A DNA stretch of 64,000 bases from an uncultured Prevotellaceae bacterium (GCA_900318995.1 ONMR01000011.1:62001-126000); one strand, 5' to 3'; positions 29,831 to 38,337 are shown, numbered from the stretch's first letter. Numbers and translations: made by a program. Notes: generated by a model from the letters alone, not told the origin.

Positions 29831-30850
29831 ATGAGACAGATTAGAATCCCCGCACAGGGAGAGGTGATAGTTGAGGAGGCACAGAAGCCGCAGGCCGGTG
29901 CCGGACAGGTGCTTCTTAAAATAGGATATGTAGGTTTTTGCGGATCGGACCTGAATACATTTCTGGGCCGTAACCTTATGGCCAAGGAGGCCGTTATTCC
30001 CGGCCACGAGATCGGAGCCACAATAGACAGCGTAGGCCCGGATGTACCTGAATTCCTTAAACCGGGCATGACAGTAACGGTCAATCCCTATACCAACTGC
30101 GGTCATTGCGCAGCCTGCCGTGCTGGCCATCCCAATGCATGTGAGTTCAATGAGACACTGGGCGTACAGCGTGACGGTGCCATGCGTGACTACATGGTGC
30201 TGCCCTGGGCCAAAGTAATTCCTGCTCCCGGAATAGCACTGCGTGACTGTGCACTGATTGAGCCCATGAGTGTAGGATTCCACGCTGTTTCCAGAGCCCA
30301 GGTTACAGACTCCGATACCGTTCTGGTATTCGGTTGCGGAATGATTGGTGTAGGTGCCATAGTACGAGCATCACTGCGCGGCGCAACAGTAATAGCCGTT
30401 GATCTGGATAATGAGAAACTTGCTCTGGCAAAAATTCTGGGAGCAACCTATACTATCAATTCAAAGGAGCAGGACCTTCATGCAAAAATCATCGATTTCA
30501 CCGGTGGATTAGGCCCAACTGTAGTAATTGAAGCCGTAGGCAGCGTACCTACTTATCAGGCCGCAATTGATGAGGTTGCATTCAGCGGCCGCGTGGTTTG
30601 CATTGGCTACTCCAAGAATGACGTTACATTCCACACCGGACTATTCGTAAAGAAAGAGATCAACATCCACGGATCACGTAACGCCATGCCCGCTGATTTC
30701 GAGGCCGTAATACGCTATCTTCAGCGCGGCACCTGCCCCAAGGATGAGCTTATATCGGCCGTAGTAAAACCTGAGAACGCGCTCCATGCCATGCAGAAAT
30801 GGGTGGAAGCTCCCAGCCGCGTATTCAGAATCCTTGTCGATTTTAATTAA
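29831..30850 (+). CDS. zinc-dependent alcohol dehydrogenase of the sugar operon
   Basis: 339 residues of the medium-chain dehydrogenase family. Catalytic zinc ligands appear in GFCGSDL and GHEIG, structural zinc cysteines in CGHCAACRAGHPNAC, and the NAD-binding turn in VFGCGMIGVGA. Closest by eye to L-galactonate 5-dehydrogenase/RspB-like enzymes, so it may oxidise the sugar acid made by the preceding enzymes, or 2-keto-3-deoxy-fuconate. It is the last gene of the operon, before a strong terminator. Confidence 0.88.
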   Translation: MRQIRIPAQGEVIVEEAQKPQAGAGQVLLKIGYVGFCGSDLNTFLGRNLMAKEAVIPGHEIGATIDSVGPDVPEFLKPGMTVTVNPYTNCGHCAACRAGHPNACEFNETLGVQRDGAMRDYMVLPWAKVIPAPGIALRDCALIEPMSVGFHAVSRAQVTDSDTVLVFGCGMIGVGAIVRASLRGATVIAVDLDNEKLALAKILGATYTINSKEQDLHAKIIDFTGGLGPTVVIEAVGSVPTYQAAIDEVAFSGRVVCIGYSKNDVTFHTGLFVKKEINIHGSRNAMPADFEAVIRYLQRGTCPKDELISAVVKPENALHAMQKWVEAPSRVFRILVDFN

Positions 30851-30861
30851 GTTCCATCAAT

Positions 30862-30900
30862 AAAAAAGCGGGCTGCCCCTTAAGGACAGCCCGCTTTTTT
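30862..30900. terminator. bidirectional terminator
   Basis: GCGGGCTG (30868-30875) pairs with CAGCCCGC (30887-30894); six A residues precede and six T residues follow, so it works on both strands, closing the sugar operon on the plus strand and the propeller protein gene on the minus strand. The loop has an inner CCTTAAGG palindrome. Confidence 0.92.
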
Positions 30901-30914
30901 ATTATTTACCTGCG

Positions 30915-32675
30915 TTAATACAATACTTTCTTAACCTTTGTACTTCCGTCTGAATAGTTGGTAACGACTATGGTAAAACCCTTAGGGCTTTCCATCTTCC
31001 TGCCAGTCAAATCATAGTAGCTTATCCCTGTCTCCCATACGGCTATCTGTTGCTCTATACCGGTAACTGTATTGACAGGGAAGGTACTTTCAGCAAGCAA
31101 CTGATCCTTTAATACTACATATACATCAGATTCAGTGTAGATCAGTAGCTTGTCACCGTATTGTCTAAAGTCATTCAAATATTCTATCTCAGTCTCGTTG
31201 GTTTTTCTTTTTGGCAAAGTTAGTGGAATGCTCCATGTTTCTCCTTCATCCTTAGAACACATAACTTTGATGTCACTACCTCTACCAGCCATATAAAGAA
31301 TATCGCTATCAGCGTTATCATAAGCAGTGAATTTCCAACCAACAAATAAACTATCTTTTTGCATTTTCCATGATTGCCCATTATCTGTTGATTTAAAGAC
31401 AATACCATTTCCTCCAACAATCCATTTGTCTTGAGTCTCGGGATGGAATGCTATTCTGTTTATGCAGTTATCGCCGTTATCATAAGGATTAATTACATTC
31501 CATGTCTGTCCGCAATTATAACTTACATTAATGTAAGGGATCCAAGCTGATGTTTGTCCACTTTGATAGATAATATCCGGATTTAAAGGATGATATCCGG
31601 CAAAACCTGTTGTAGAAACAGTTGACAGTCTACTCCAAGTCTGTCCAAAGTCCGTAGATTGGAATAAGCCCAAAGTAAGGGATGATACGAGTATTATGTT
31701 GGGATCAGTAGGATGTTGAGCAAGGTTATTCATTATATTACCCCTATAATTGTATGAAGCATCAATTATTGGGTAAAGCGGTTCTATAAACATGTCTGGC
31801 GTAATGTCTTCAAAAGTCCTTCCACCATCGTGCGACAATAAAAGGAAACTACCGTTTACGTTATAACGCAAAGCCAGTATGTCTTGTCCACTACGGGCAT
31901 AGTCAAGAAGAGGAATATCTTCAAATCCTACTAATTGCCATGAACTTGTGTCGTTAGATAAATCTTTTGAATAAAGTCCCTGATTAGTGCAAACATAAAC
32001 CGTATCACCTTCAACGTGCATTTGTGGACAGGGGTTAGGACCCATCCGTTCACATTTTTCCATTCCCAACCCAAGAGGTGTGAACAGTTGTCCATACGTG
32101 GTCTGTGAAACTAAATTAGCAAAATCTGGCACTGAAGCTACAAAATATCCAGTTTCATACAACAGATTTGCATACTCCAACGGATTTTTTTCACTTTCTG
32201 GGGTAACTGAAAGAACATACCATAAGGGCAAATATTTAGAATGCCCCTTGTTGTTTAGTTTATAGTCCTGAGCAAATGTATTCAGCAAGTCTATGTCCTG
32301 TTCTTTTTTTAATTCGACGTTCAAATATGGAGTAACTACGGCCTCTGCGTTATCATTCAAAAAATAACATGGGGTAATAATTACAGCTTTTAAGTCTTCC
32401 TGCCATGAGTCCTGTGCTCTCAAACTCTCATAGTCTGACTTGGAAATAACAATGATATCAAAAGTCCCATCTGCAATTGTATGCAGTATATTGACATTTT
32501 CTTGTATCCTCTGGCTTATGTTATCACATTCTTTAGGTATGCTGACACAAACCTTATCCTCGTTCAGAGTAACAGGAATCTTATTACCGTTATAGTAATA
32601 GAAATCCGCTTGTGCCATTACATATGTTGAGCAAAATATTAAGAGTAAAATGCTCAAAATCTGTTTTCTGCTCAT
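30915..32675 (-). CDS. secreted beta-propeller (BNR/sortilin-like) protein with sorting-like tail
   Basis: 586 residues. A signal peptide (about 1-21, ending VMAQ) precedes an N-terminal domain opening YYYNGNKIPVTL (about 25-190). The middle (about 220-500) has BNR/Asp-box-like repeats: SHDGGRTFEDI, STDFGQTWSRL, SYNCGQTWNVI, STDNGQSWKM and SKDEGETWSI, five propeller blades of the sialidase/VPS10 sort. The tail, with YYDLTGRKMESPKG and a YSDGSTKVKK stretch, looks like a surface sorting domain. No catalytic sialidase arginines are evident, so it is better called a binding or photosystem-stability-factor-like propeller. The gene is AT-richer than its neighbours. Confidence 0.82.
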   Translation of the reverse strand: MSRKQILSILLLIFCSTYVMAQADFYYYNGNKIPVTLNEDKVCVSIPKECDNISQRIQENVNILHTIADGTFDIIVISKSDYESLRAQDSWQEDLKAVIITPCYFLNDNAEAVVTPYLNVELKKEQDIDLLNTFAQDYKLNNKGHSKYLPLWYVLSVTPESEKNPLEYANLLYETGYFVASVPDFANLVSQTTYGQLFTPLGLGMEKCERMGPNPCPQMHVEGDTVYVCTNQGLYSKDLSNDTSSWQLVGFEDIPLLDYARSGQDILALRYNVNGSFLLLSHDGGRTFEDITPDMFIEPLYPIIDASYNYRGNIMNNLAQHPTDPNIILVSSLTLGLFQSTDFGQTWSRLSTVSTTGFAGYHPLNPDIIYQSGQTSAWIPYINVSYNCGQTWNVINPYDNGDNCINRIAFHPETQDKWIVGGNGIVFKSTDNGQSWKMQKDSLFVGWKFTAYDNADSDILYMAGRGSDIKVMCSKDEGETWSIPLTLPKRKTNETEIEYLNDFRQYGDKLLIYTESDVYVVLKDQLLAESTFPVNTVTGIEQQIAVWETGISYYDLTGRKMESPKGFTIVVTNYSDGSTKVKKVLY

Positions 32676-32727
32676 AGTGATAATTCTTTATGTTAATAAA
32701 TTGTTCTCTGTTGGTTTTGTTTTCGTC

Positions 32728-32883
32728 TTATCGAATAAAACTACCGCATAGATAATCAATATTTTGTTTAGTAAGAAAAAAAACGTGCTGAAAAGTGCTG
32801 AAAATGTTAAAATCGTCCGCACTTATGCTTACAGATTCAGGTAATGCGTCTTGCTTCTCCTTATTATACTGCTTTTTATTCAT
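32728..32883 (-). CDS. possible 51-residue ORF in the AT-rich gap
   Basis: An open frame of 51 codons starting at ATG 32883, with a hydrophilic Lys/Gln-rich start and no recognisable domain. It lies in the 269 bases between the propeller gene and the broken paralogue. No promoter box was seen. It may be a chance frame or a gene remnant. Confidence 0.2.
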   Translation of the reverse strand: MNKKQYNKEKQDALPESVSISADDFNIFSTFQHVFFLTKQNIDYLCGSFIR

Positions 32884-32944
32884 GTCTTTGAGCATTATCA
32901 CTGATAACCTGTACTGGTGGATTTAGATGGTAAGATTAATGTTA

Positions 32945-33466
32945 TTATCGGAACAGTTTCTTTTCCCTCCGGACGCTACCGTCCCTATACCGAGTGATGA
33001 CTATTGTCAGACCAGATGGAGTTTCCAAACGCCGTCCTGTCATATCGTAATATTGAACTTCCCGGACAGTCAATTCTTCTTTGAACTTATGGATATTTGT
33101 CTCTCCCCAATGGCTTATTATTGGAGGGATTTGACTATTTATGCCTACTGAAGAAAAGCCGCCAGTTTCAAACACTTTCTGTGAGACCTCAAAAATATCC
33201 GCATGCTTGGGTACAAGAAATACAACAGTGCTGTAACTGCCTGTTGTGTAAGTCAAGCCTAACGAATCGGATATATTGTTCAATAATTCTTGATTATAAT
33301 TTCCTATGGTATTACAGGTCAAAACATTTAATAAATATCTTTCTCCTTTTTCCAAATCAGGATAGAACAGATAGCTGTTATAATCTGATCTTGTTACATA
33401 TATACGGCGTGCCGTAATTATTCCTTCATCCTTAAGTATCTGGTCAATGATATTGTCTATTGTTTG
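32945..33466 (-). pseudogene. broken paralogue of the propeller protein (propeller missing)
   Basis: The frame is open for about 173 codons after a TAA at 33467-33469, but has no ATG at its head (the first usable start is a TTG at 33355). Its middle (VFETGGFSSVGINSQI) matches the end of the N-terminal domain of the neighbouring 586-residue protein (LYETGYFVASVPDF). It then passes within about 35 residues to the tail YYDMTGRRLETPSG and a YRDGSVRREKK stretch, which matches that protein's tail. The whole propeller is absent. Upstream of the TAA the same frame stays open to about 33691, reading NTFVPVGSTLIIK just before the stop, so a nonsense mutation in a once longer gene is likely. Confidence 0.7.
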
Positions 33467-33613
33467 TTACTTTATAATTAGTGTCGAACCTACAGGTACA
33501 AAAGTATTCTTTTTAATAACAAATTGAACATCAATGTCTATAGAAGTTTCATCTTTCCATTTTGGGGGTTCGTTGTACGCAAAGAAAAAAATAATAGATA
33601 TAAAAATAAAAAA

Positions 33614-33640
33614 GCCCGCGTTACATTTTGTAACACAGGC
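33614..33640 (-). terminator. terminator after the TPR fragment
   Basis: A 12-bp stem with two G-U pairs in minus-strand RNA (33614-33625 with 33629-33640) and a T-rich tract after it. It lies ten bases after the stop of the TPR remnant. Confidence 0.75.
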
Positions 33641-33650
33641 TAAAGACTTG

Positions 33651-33893
33651 CTAATATGCATATAAATCCATTGCCCTAATGAAAGATTCAACTGCAGATG
33701 AGTCTATTTGCATATCCTTATACACACATCCCTGTGAGTACCATGCCATAGCGGAGCGGTAGTTCTTGCGATGCGTACCGTAATAGCTGGTTGCGGTGAG
33801 AATGAGGCTGTCTGAGGTAATGGGTTTATACTGCTTGTAGTCTGCCTGAAAGTTAATGTAGTACATCGCGGAGTCAAGTTGACGTGTAGAAAA
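33651..33893 (-). pseudogene. 3' remnant of a tetratricopeptide-repeat protein gene
   Basis: 80 codons open between a TGA at 33894-33896 and the stop at 33651. The residues fit a TPR hairpin series: RQLDSAMYYINFQADYKQY, then SAMAWYSQGCVYKDM, then SAVESFIRAMDLYAY. The frame reads naturally upstream of its only ATG (33866), so the 5' part of the gene has been lost; the break lies 17 bases from the meaB stop. Full proteins of this kind in Bacteroidales are lipoproteins or regulators with many TPRs. A near-identical copy of part of it is at 40.2 kb. Confidence 0.7.
33731..33850 (-). repeat. 120-bp dispersed repeat, copy A
   Basis: Read on the minus strand, this 120-base segment matches 40213-40388 on the plus strand with one base difference, apart from the 56-base duplication in the other copy. 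It lies inside the TPR remnant. Confidence 0.95.
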
Positions 33894-33909
33894 TCATTAG
33901 GGACGGTCA

Positions 33910-35007
33910 CTAATGAGCAACTTTTGTGTAGTAGAGGTCCAGGAGTTTTTGGGCGGCGGCGAATGAGGTTTGCTCTCCTCCCAGAATCTGCTTCTCACAT
34001 TGGCCCAGGAGGGCGGAGATCTCGGGATCGTTGTAGAATCCGTTCTTCAGGGATTCGTTTATGGTCTCGTACATCCAGTACTTGGACTGCTCGTTACGGC
34101 GATACTGGAAATAGCCGTTCTTCTTAACAAAGTCTATGTACTCCCAAACCATATCCCATACCTCTTTTATGCGATACTCATAGAATCCGGAGTAGGTCAG
34201 GACCTTGGGCGTCCAGCCGCTTTCCGATGGCGGGAACAGGTGCAGGGCGTTGCGGAACGAGCTGGCTGCAAGTTCGGCCTTGGGGGCGTTGTCACCATCG
34301 GCCTTGTTTATGACTATGCCGTCGGCCATCTCCATTATGCCGCGCTTTATGCCTTGCAGTTCATCGCCGGTACCGGCCAACTGTATGAGCAGGAAAAAGT
34401 CTACCATGGAGTGTACTGCCGTCTCGCTCTGCCCAACGCCTACGGTCTCCACGAATATCTTGTCAAATCCGGCGGCCTCGCACAGCACTATGGTCTCGCG
34501 GGTCTTGCGTGCCACACCGCCCAGTGATCCGGCCGATGGGCTGGGGCGTATGAATGCCTTGGGGTGCACTGCCAGACGCTCCATGCGGGTCTTATCGCCC
34601 AGGATACTGCCTTTGGTCCGCTCTGAACTGGGGTCGATGGCAAGTACCGCCAGCTTACCGCCGTCCTTGAGAACGTGCAGACCGAAAGCATCGATGCTGG
34701 TGCTCTTGCCGGCTCCCGGAACGCCGCTTATACCTATGCGTACCGAGTTTCCTGAATAGGGAAGGCACTTCTCAATAACCTCCTGGGCAATGGCCTGATG
34801 CTCCGGCTTGAGGCTCTCCACCAGCGTCACGGCCTGGCTCAGAACGGTAACGTTACCTTTTACTATGCCGTCCACATAATCCTGGACAGACAGAGTTGGG
34901 CGGCTTATCTTACGTCCCTTGAGGTACGGGTTTACAGACCCCGGGCTTACAACTCCGCTGTTTACGGTCAGTCCTTTATACTCTTCGCTATTTTCGGGAT
35001 GTTCCAT
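33910..35007 (-). CDS. meaB: MeaB/ArgK-family GTPase, methylmalonyl-CoA mutase chaperone
   Basis: 365 residues. P-loop GVPGAGKST, switch region DPSSERTKGSILGDKTRM, ETVGVGQSE and NKAD are diagnostic of the MeaB/ArgK G3E GTPase group. It loads or protects the B12 cofactor of methylmalonyl-CoA mutase in the succinate-propionate pathway typical of Bacteroidales. The mutase genes are not adjacent here. Its start overlaps the flippase-like gene by 20 bases. Directly after its stop the broken TPR gene begins. Confidence 0.95.
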   Translation of the reverse strand: MEHPENSEEYKGLTVNSGVVSPGSVNPYLKGRKISRPTLSVQDYVDGIVKGNVTVLSQAVTLVESLKPEHQAIAQEVIEKCLPYSGNSVRIGISGVPGAGKSTSIDAFGLHVLKDGGKLAVLAIDPSSERTKGSILGDKTRMERLAVHPKAFIRPSPSAGSLGGVARKTRETIVLCEAAGFDKIFVETVGVGQSETAVHSMVDFFLLIQLAGTGDELQGIKRGIMEMADGIVINKADGDNAPKAELAASSFRNALHLFPPSESGWTPKVLTYSGFYEYRIKEVWDMVWEYIDFVKKNGYFQYRRNEQSKYWMYETINESLKNGFYNDPEISALLGQCEKQILGGEQTSFAAAQKLLDLYYTKVAH

Positions 35008-35989
35008 TGCGGTGTATTATTTTAAGAGCTATCCAAGCTATCAATCCGCAGAGCAGATAGATCATGGTCTGGCAGAAATGCAGTACGAATGACATTATCT
35101 GGGCCTCGTTGGTCTTGGCTCCGTATATGCCCAGCATCTTGACTATGGCCAGGTTCCAAGGACCGGCTCCGTTGGGTGTGGGTACCAGTACGGCCACGCT
35201 GCTGGCGGCAAAACAGGCCAGACCGGCAACGGGGCCCAGAGCTGCGGTTGAGGGCAGACAGTAGAAAGCCAGATAGAGTTCCAGATAGTAGCAAATCCAG
35301 ATTCCTATGGAGTAGACCATGAACAGAGGCAGTCGCTTGATTTGCTTGAGTGACAGGAATCCCTCCCAGAATCCTTGGATGAAACTTTTTACCTTGTCCC
35401 AGAGGCGGAATCTTACGCATGCCCACCAGCAAACGGCTATGACAATGATTATACCTATTGTCCAATACCAGAACTTGGGCTGCCGCAAGAGAGGTATACT
35501 TTCAGCTACGGGTGCAGCCATATCGGCATCCGGGGTAAGCAGCAGGGTAAACTCATTCCATGATACCAGCACTCCGGTTACCACTATGAGTCCCAGCAGT
35601 ACGGCATCGACCACACGCTCGGCCACCAGTGTGCCCAGACCTTTGCTGAAAGGCACTCCCGCGTTCTGCTCCAGCATTCCGCATCGGCATATCTCACCTA
35701 CGCGGGGTATTATGATATTGGCGGCGTAACCGGTGAATACGGTCAGAACCGTGTCTTTCTTGGGGACGACATAACCTATGGGTTCCAACAGCAGGTTCCA
35801 CCTGAGGCCGCGAAAAAGGGGACCCAGGGCACTGAAAGACAAGGCGCCTATGAGCCAGCCCCATCGGATGCTGTGCATATCGGTCCAAAACTGCGAGAAG
35901 TCATAGTCCCTGTAGGTAAAATAAAGTACCACTGCCGATATGAGCAGAGGTATCGCTATCTTGAGTGTGGTTGATGCAATCTTTTTCAT
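34988..35989 (-). CDS. lysylphosphatidylglycerol synthase-like membrane protein (UPF0104/flippase family)
   Basis: 333 residues from the ATG at 35989. About eight hydrophobic helices; the pattern FRGLRWNLLLEPIGY, NIIIPRVGEICRC and TPNGAGPWNLAIV is that of the LPG-synthase transmembrane domain family, whose members move or modify lipids. There is no synthetase domain, so lipid aminoacylation is not implied. A 37-codon upstream extension is rejected: it overlaps the rsmA leader on the other strand and lacks family likeness. It precedes meaB with a 20-base overlap. Confidence 0.88.
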   Translation of the reverse strand: MKKIASTTLKIAIPLLISAVVLYFTYRDYDFSQFWTDMHSIRWGWLIGALSFSALGPLFRGLRWNLLLEPIGYVVPKKDTVLTVFTGYAANIIIPRVGEICRCGMLEQNAGVPFSKGLGTLVAERVVDAVLLGLIVVTGVLVSWNEFTLLLTPDADMAAPVAESIPLLRQPKFWYWTIGIIIVIAVCWWACVRFRLWDKVKSFIQGFWEGFLSLKQIKRLPLFMVYSIGIWICYYLELYLAFYCLPSTAALGPVAGLACFAASSVAVLVPTPNGAGPWNLAIVKMLGIYGAKTNEAQIMSFVLHFCQTMIYLLCGLIAWIALKIIHRNGTSRK

Positions 35990-36021
35990 TATCAGGTGTT
36001 CATCCTTTGGATGATTTTGCC

Positions 36022-36029
36022 TACCTTTG
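36022..36029 (+). promoter_or_regulatory. possible rsmA -7 box
   Basis: TACCTTTG is a full TAnnTTTG match, 95 bases before the rsmA start. The long leader (about 90 bases) is unlike most genes here, and no TTG lies at the normal distance. Confidence 0.45.
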
Positions 36030-36124
36030 CTGCCGTGAATGCGGCGGGAGGTCAGCATTCCAGTTGCGAAGATAATATATTTCTTCGAGTTGATAACCAA
36101 ACATATTCTATATGGACGACGTTG

Positions 36125-36901
36125 ATGCGGACAGTAAGACCCAAAAAGGCATTAGGCCAACATTTCCTGAGGGATATGGATATCGCTCAGCGTATAGCCG
36201 GCACTGTTGATGCGCGCGCCGACCTTCCGATTCTTGAAATAGGACCCGGCACAGGAGTCCTTACCCAATTCCTAAGTCAGAAAAACCGTGAACTCAAGGT
36301 TGTTGAGATAGACAACGAGTCTGTTGTGTACCTGCATGAAAACTACCCTGACCTGAATGTCATTGAGGGTGATTTTCTGCAGCTGGACCTTAACACCCTT
36401 TTTGAAGGCCGTGAGTTTGTACTTACCGGAAACTATCCTTACAATATCTCCAGCCAGATTTTCTTTAAGATGCTGGATTACAAGGAACTCATACCCTGCT
36501 GCACCGGAATGCTGCAGCGTGAGGTGGCACAGCGCATCTGCTCCGGTCCCGGAAACAAGGACTACGGCATACTGAGCGTATTTATCCAAGCCTGGTATGA
36601 TACCGAATATCTGTTTACCGTAAATGAAAACGTATTTGACCCGCCTCCAAAGGTCAAGAGCGGCGTGATTAGTCTTAAACGTAACGGCCGCCGTTCATTG
36701 GATTGCAACGAGGCTTTGTTCCGCAAGATTGTAAAAGCAACTTTCGGAATGCGCCGCAAGATGTTGCGCAACTCGCTGCGCCAGTTTTATGACAAGGACT
36801 CTCCTCTACCGGCGGAATGCCCCTATCTGGACAAGCGCCCGGAACAACTGTCAGTAGAAGACTTCATAAAACTGACACTTATGGTTGAGGGCAAGGCCTG
36901 A
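36125..36901 (+). CDS. rsmA: 16S rRNA dimethyladenosine transferase RsmA (KsgA)
   Basis: 258 residues from the ATG at 36125. The opening RPKKALGQHFL is the family hallmark; SAM motif EIGPGTGVLT, and NYPYNISSQIFFK with the catalytic NYPY. It dimethylates two adjacent adenines in the 3' hairpin of 16S rRNA, a late step in 30S maturation. The frame is open 43 codons further upstream, but that part has no family resemblance and contains the promoter box. mgtE follows after 66 bases. Confidence 0.97.
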   Translation: MRTVRPKKALGQHFLRDMDIAQRIAGTVDARADLPILEIGPGTGVLTQFLSQKNRELKVVEIDNESVVYLHENYPDLNVIEGDFLQLDLNTLFEGREFVLTGNYPYNISSQIFFKMLDYKELIPCCTGMLQREVAQRICSGPGNKDYGILSVFIQAWYDTEYLFTVNENVFDPPPKVKSGVISLKRNGRRSLDCNEALFRKIVKATFGMRRKMLRNSLRQFYDKDSPLPAECPYLDKRPEQLSVEDFIKLTLMVEGKA

Positions 36902-36967
36902 AAACCATAGAGAGCAAGAAACACAAAGTTTACCCGACCCAACTTCAGGGTCAAAATATTCAGAACT

Positions 36968-38308
36968 ATGGAGAAGGAATTTCTGGATAATATTCTTGAA
37001 GTTATTGAGAATCAGGATGCAGTAAAACTGAAAGCCATCCTGGAGGATATGCACCCCGCCGACATCGCCGAGTTGTGCGATGAACTTGACGTGGATGATG
37101 CCCGTCTGGTATATCGCCAGCTGGACAATGAGACAGCGGCCGACGTACTGGTGGAGATGGACGAGGACAACCGTAAACGGTTGCTGGATGAACTGCCGTC
37201 CGAACTGATTGCCAGCAAGTTCATCGACAACATGGACACCGACGATGCTGTAGATATCATTCAGGATCTGGATGAAGAGAAGCAGGAGGAGGTGCTCGCG
37301 CATATCGGCGATATAGAGCAGGCCAGCGATATCGTTGACCTGATGCAGTATGACGAGGATACCGCCGGTGGTCTGATGGGCACCGAGATGGTGGTTGTGA
37401 ATGAGAATATGTCCATGCCGGAGTGCCTGCAGGAGATGCGCAAACAGGCCGAGGATCTGGATGATATATACAATGTATATGTGGTGGATGATGACGGTCG
37501 CCTGAAAGGTGTATTCCCGCTCAAGAAGATGATAACCAACCCGTCCGTTTCAAAGGTCAAGTACGTGATGGATGAGGATGTGATAAGCACCAAGGTCGAT
37601 ACTCCCATTGACGATGTGGTTCAGCTTATAGAAAAATATAACCTGGTATCGGTTCCTGTCGTGGACAGCATAGGCCGTTTGCAGGGTCATATAACCGTTG
37701 ATGACGTTATTGATGAGTTGCGTGACCAACAGGAGCATGACTACCAGATGGCATCGGGTCTTACCGGTGACGTAGAGACCGCCGACAGCGTGTTCCGTCA
37801 GATGTGGTCAAGGATACCATGGCTGCTGATAGGTATACTGGGAGGAATTCTTAATTCCAAACTGCTGGAACATTTTGAGACCGCTTTTGCCGCAGCGACG
37901 TCATTGCTGTTCTTTATCCCTCTGATTGGCGGAACCGGCGGTAACGTGGGTACCCAGTCATCAGCTCTTGTGGTTCAGGGTCTGGCTAACGGATCGCTCA
38001 ACACTTCAAATATCCTCAAGCAGGTTTTCAAGGAGAGTGCAGTGGCCCTGCTCAATGCGGTGGTGCTTTCATTACTAGTGTTCGGCTACAACGCATGGGC
38101 ATTCGGCCTGACAGACCCGGTAACATATGCCGTACCCGGAAGTATGTTCGCACTTGTGCTCATCGGAACCCTCTGGGGCACCCTGCTCCCGCTATTGTTT
38201 GAAAAGATCCACATAGACCCCGCCATAGCCACCGGCCCCTTTGTGCAGATAACCAACGACCTTCTGGGTATGGGTATCTACATGCTTGTAATCACTTTGA
38301 TCCTCTGA
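36968..38308 (+). CDS. mgtE: magnesium transporter MgtE
   Basis: 446 residues. The N-terminal superhelical MgtE_N domain (about 20-130, ADIAELCDELD), a CBS pair (about 135-255) and a C-terminal membrane domain with five helices (about 285-446) follow the family order. GGTGGNVGTQSSAL in the membrane part and the many acidic residues at the domain interfaces, which sense Mg2+, are present. It is a Mg2+-gated channel. I see no M-box-like leader in the 66-base upstream gap, and a strong terminator follows. Confidence 0.96.
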   Translation: MEKEFLDNILEVIENQDAVKLKAILEDMHPADIAELCDELDVDDARLVYRQLDNETAADVLVEMDEDNRKRLLDELPSELIASKFIDNMDTDDAVDIIQDLDEEKQEEVLAHIGDIEQASDIVDLMQYDEDTAGGLMGTEMVVVNENMSMPECLQEMRKQAEDLDDIYNVYVVDDDGRLKGVFPLKKMITNPSVSKVKYVMDEDVISTKVDTPIDDVVQLIEKYNLVSVPVVDSIGRLQGHITVDDVIDELRDQQEHDYQMASGLTGDVETADSVFRQMWSRIPWLLIGILGGILNSKLLEHFETAFAAATSLLFFIPLIGGTGGNVGTQSSALVVQGLANGSLNTSNILKQVFKESAVALLNAVVLSLLVFGYNAWAFGLTDPVTYAVPGSMFALVLIGTLWGTLLPLLFEKIHIDPAIATGPFVQITNDLLGMGIYMLVITLIL

Positions 38309-38337
38309 TTTGGGGACTATCCCCCATTAAACGAAAT

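Noticed and set aside
30915..32675. Calling the propeller protein a sialidase
   Set aside because: Asp-box-like repeats are present, but I do not see the arginine triad and catalytic Tyr/Glu arrangement; the repeats alone are not specific.
35996..36124. 43-codon extension of RsmA
   Set aside because: It contains the candidate promoter box and no family resemblance; conserved RPKKALGQHFL follows the ATG at 36125.
36902..36967. Mg2+-sensing riboswitch before mgtE
   Set aside because: The gap is 66 bases and shows no strong stem series; too short for an M-box.
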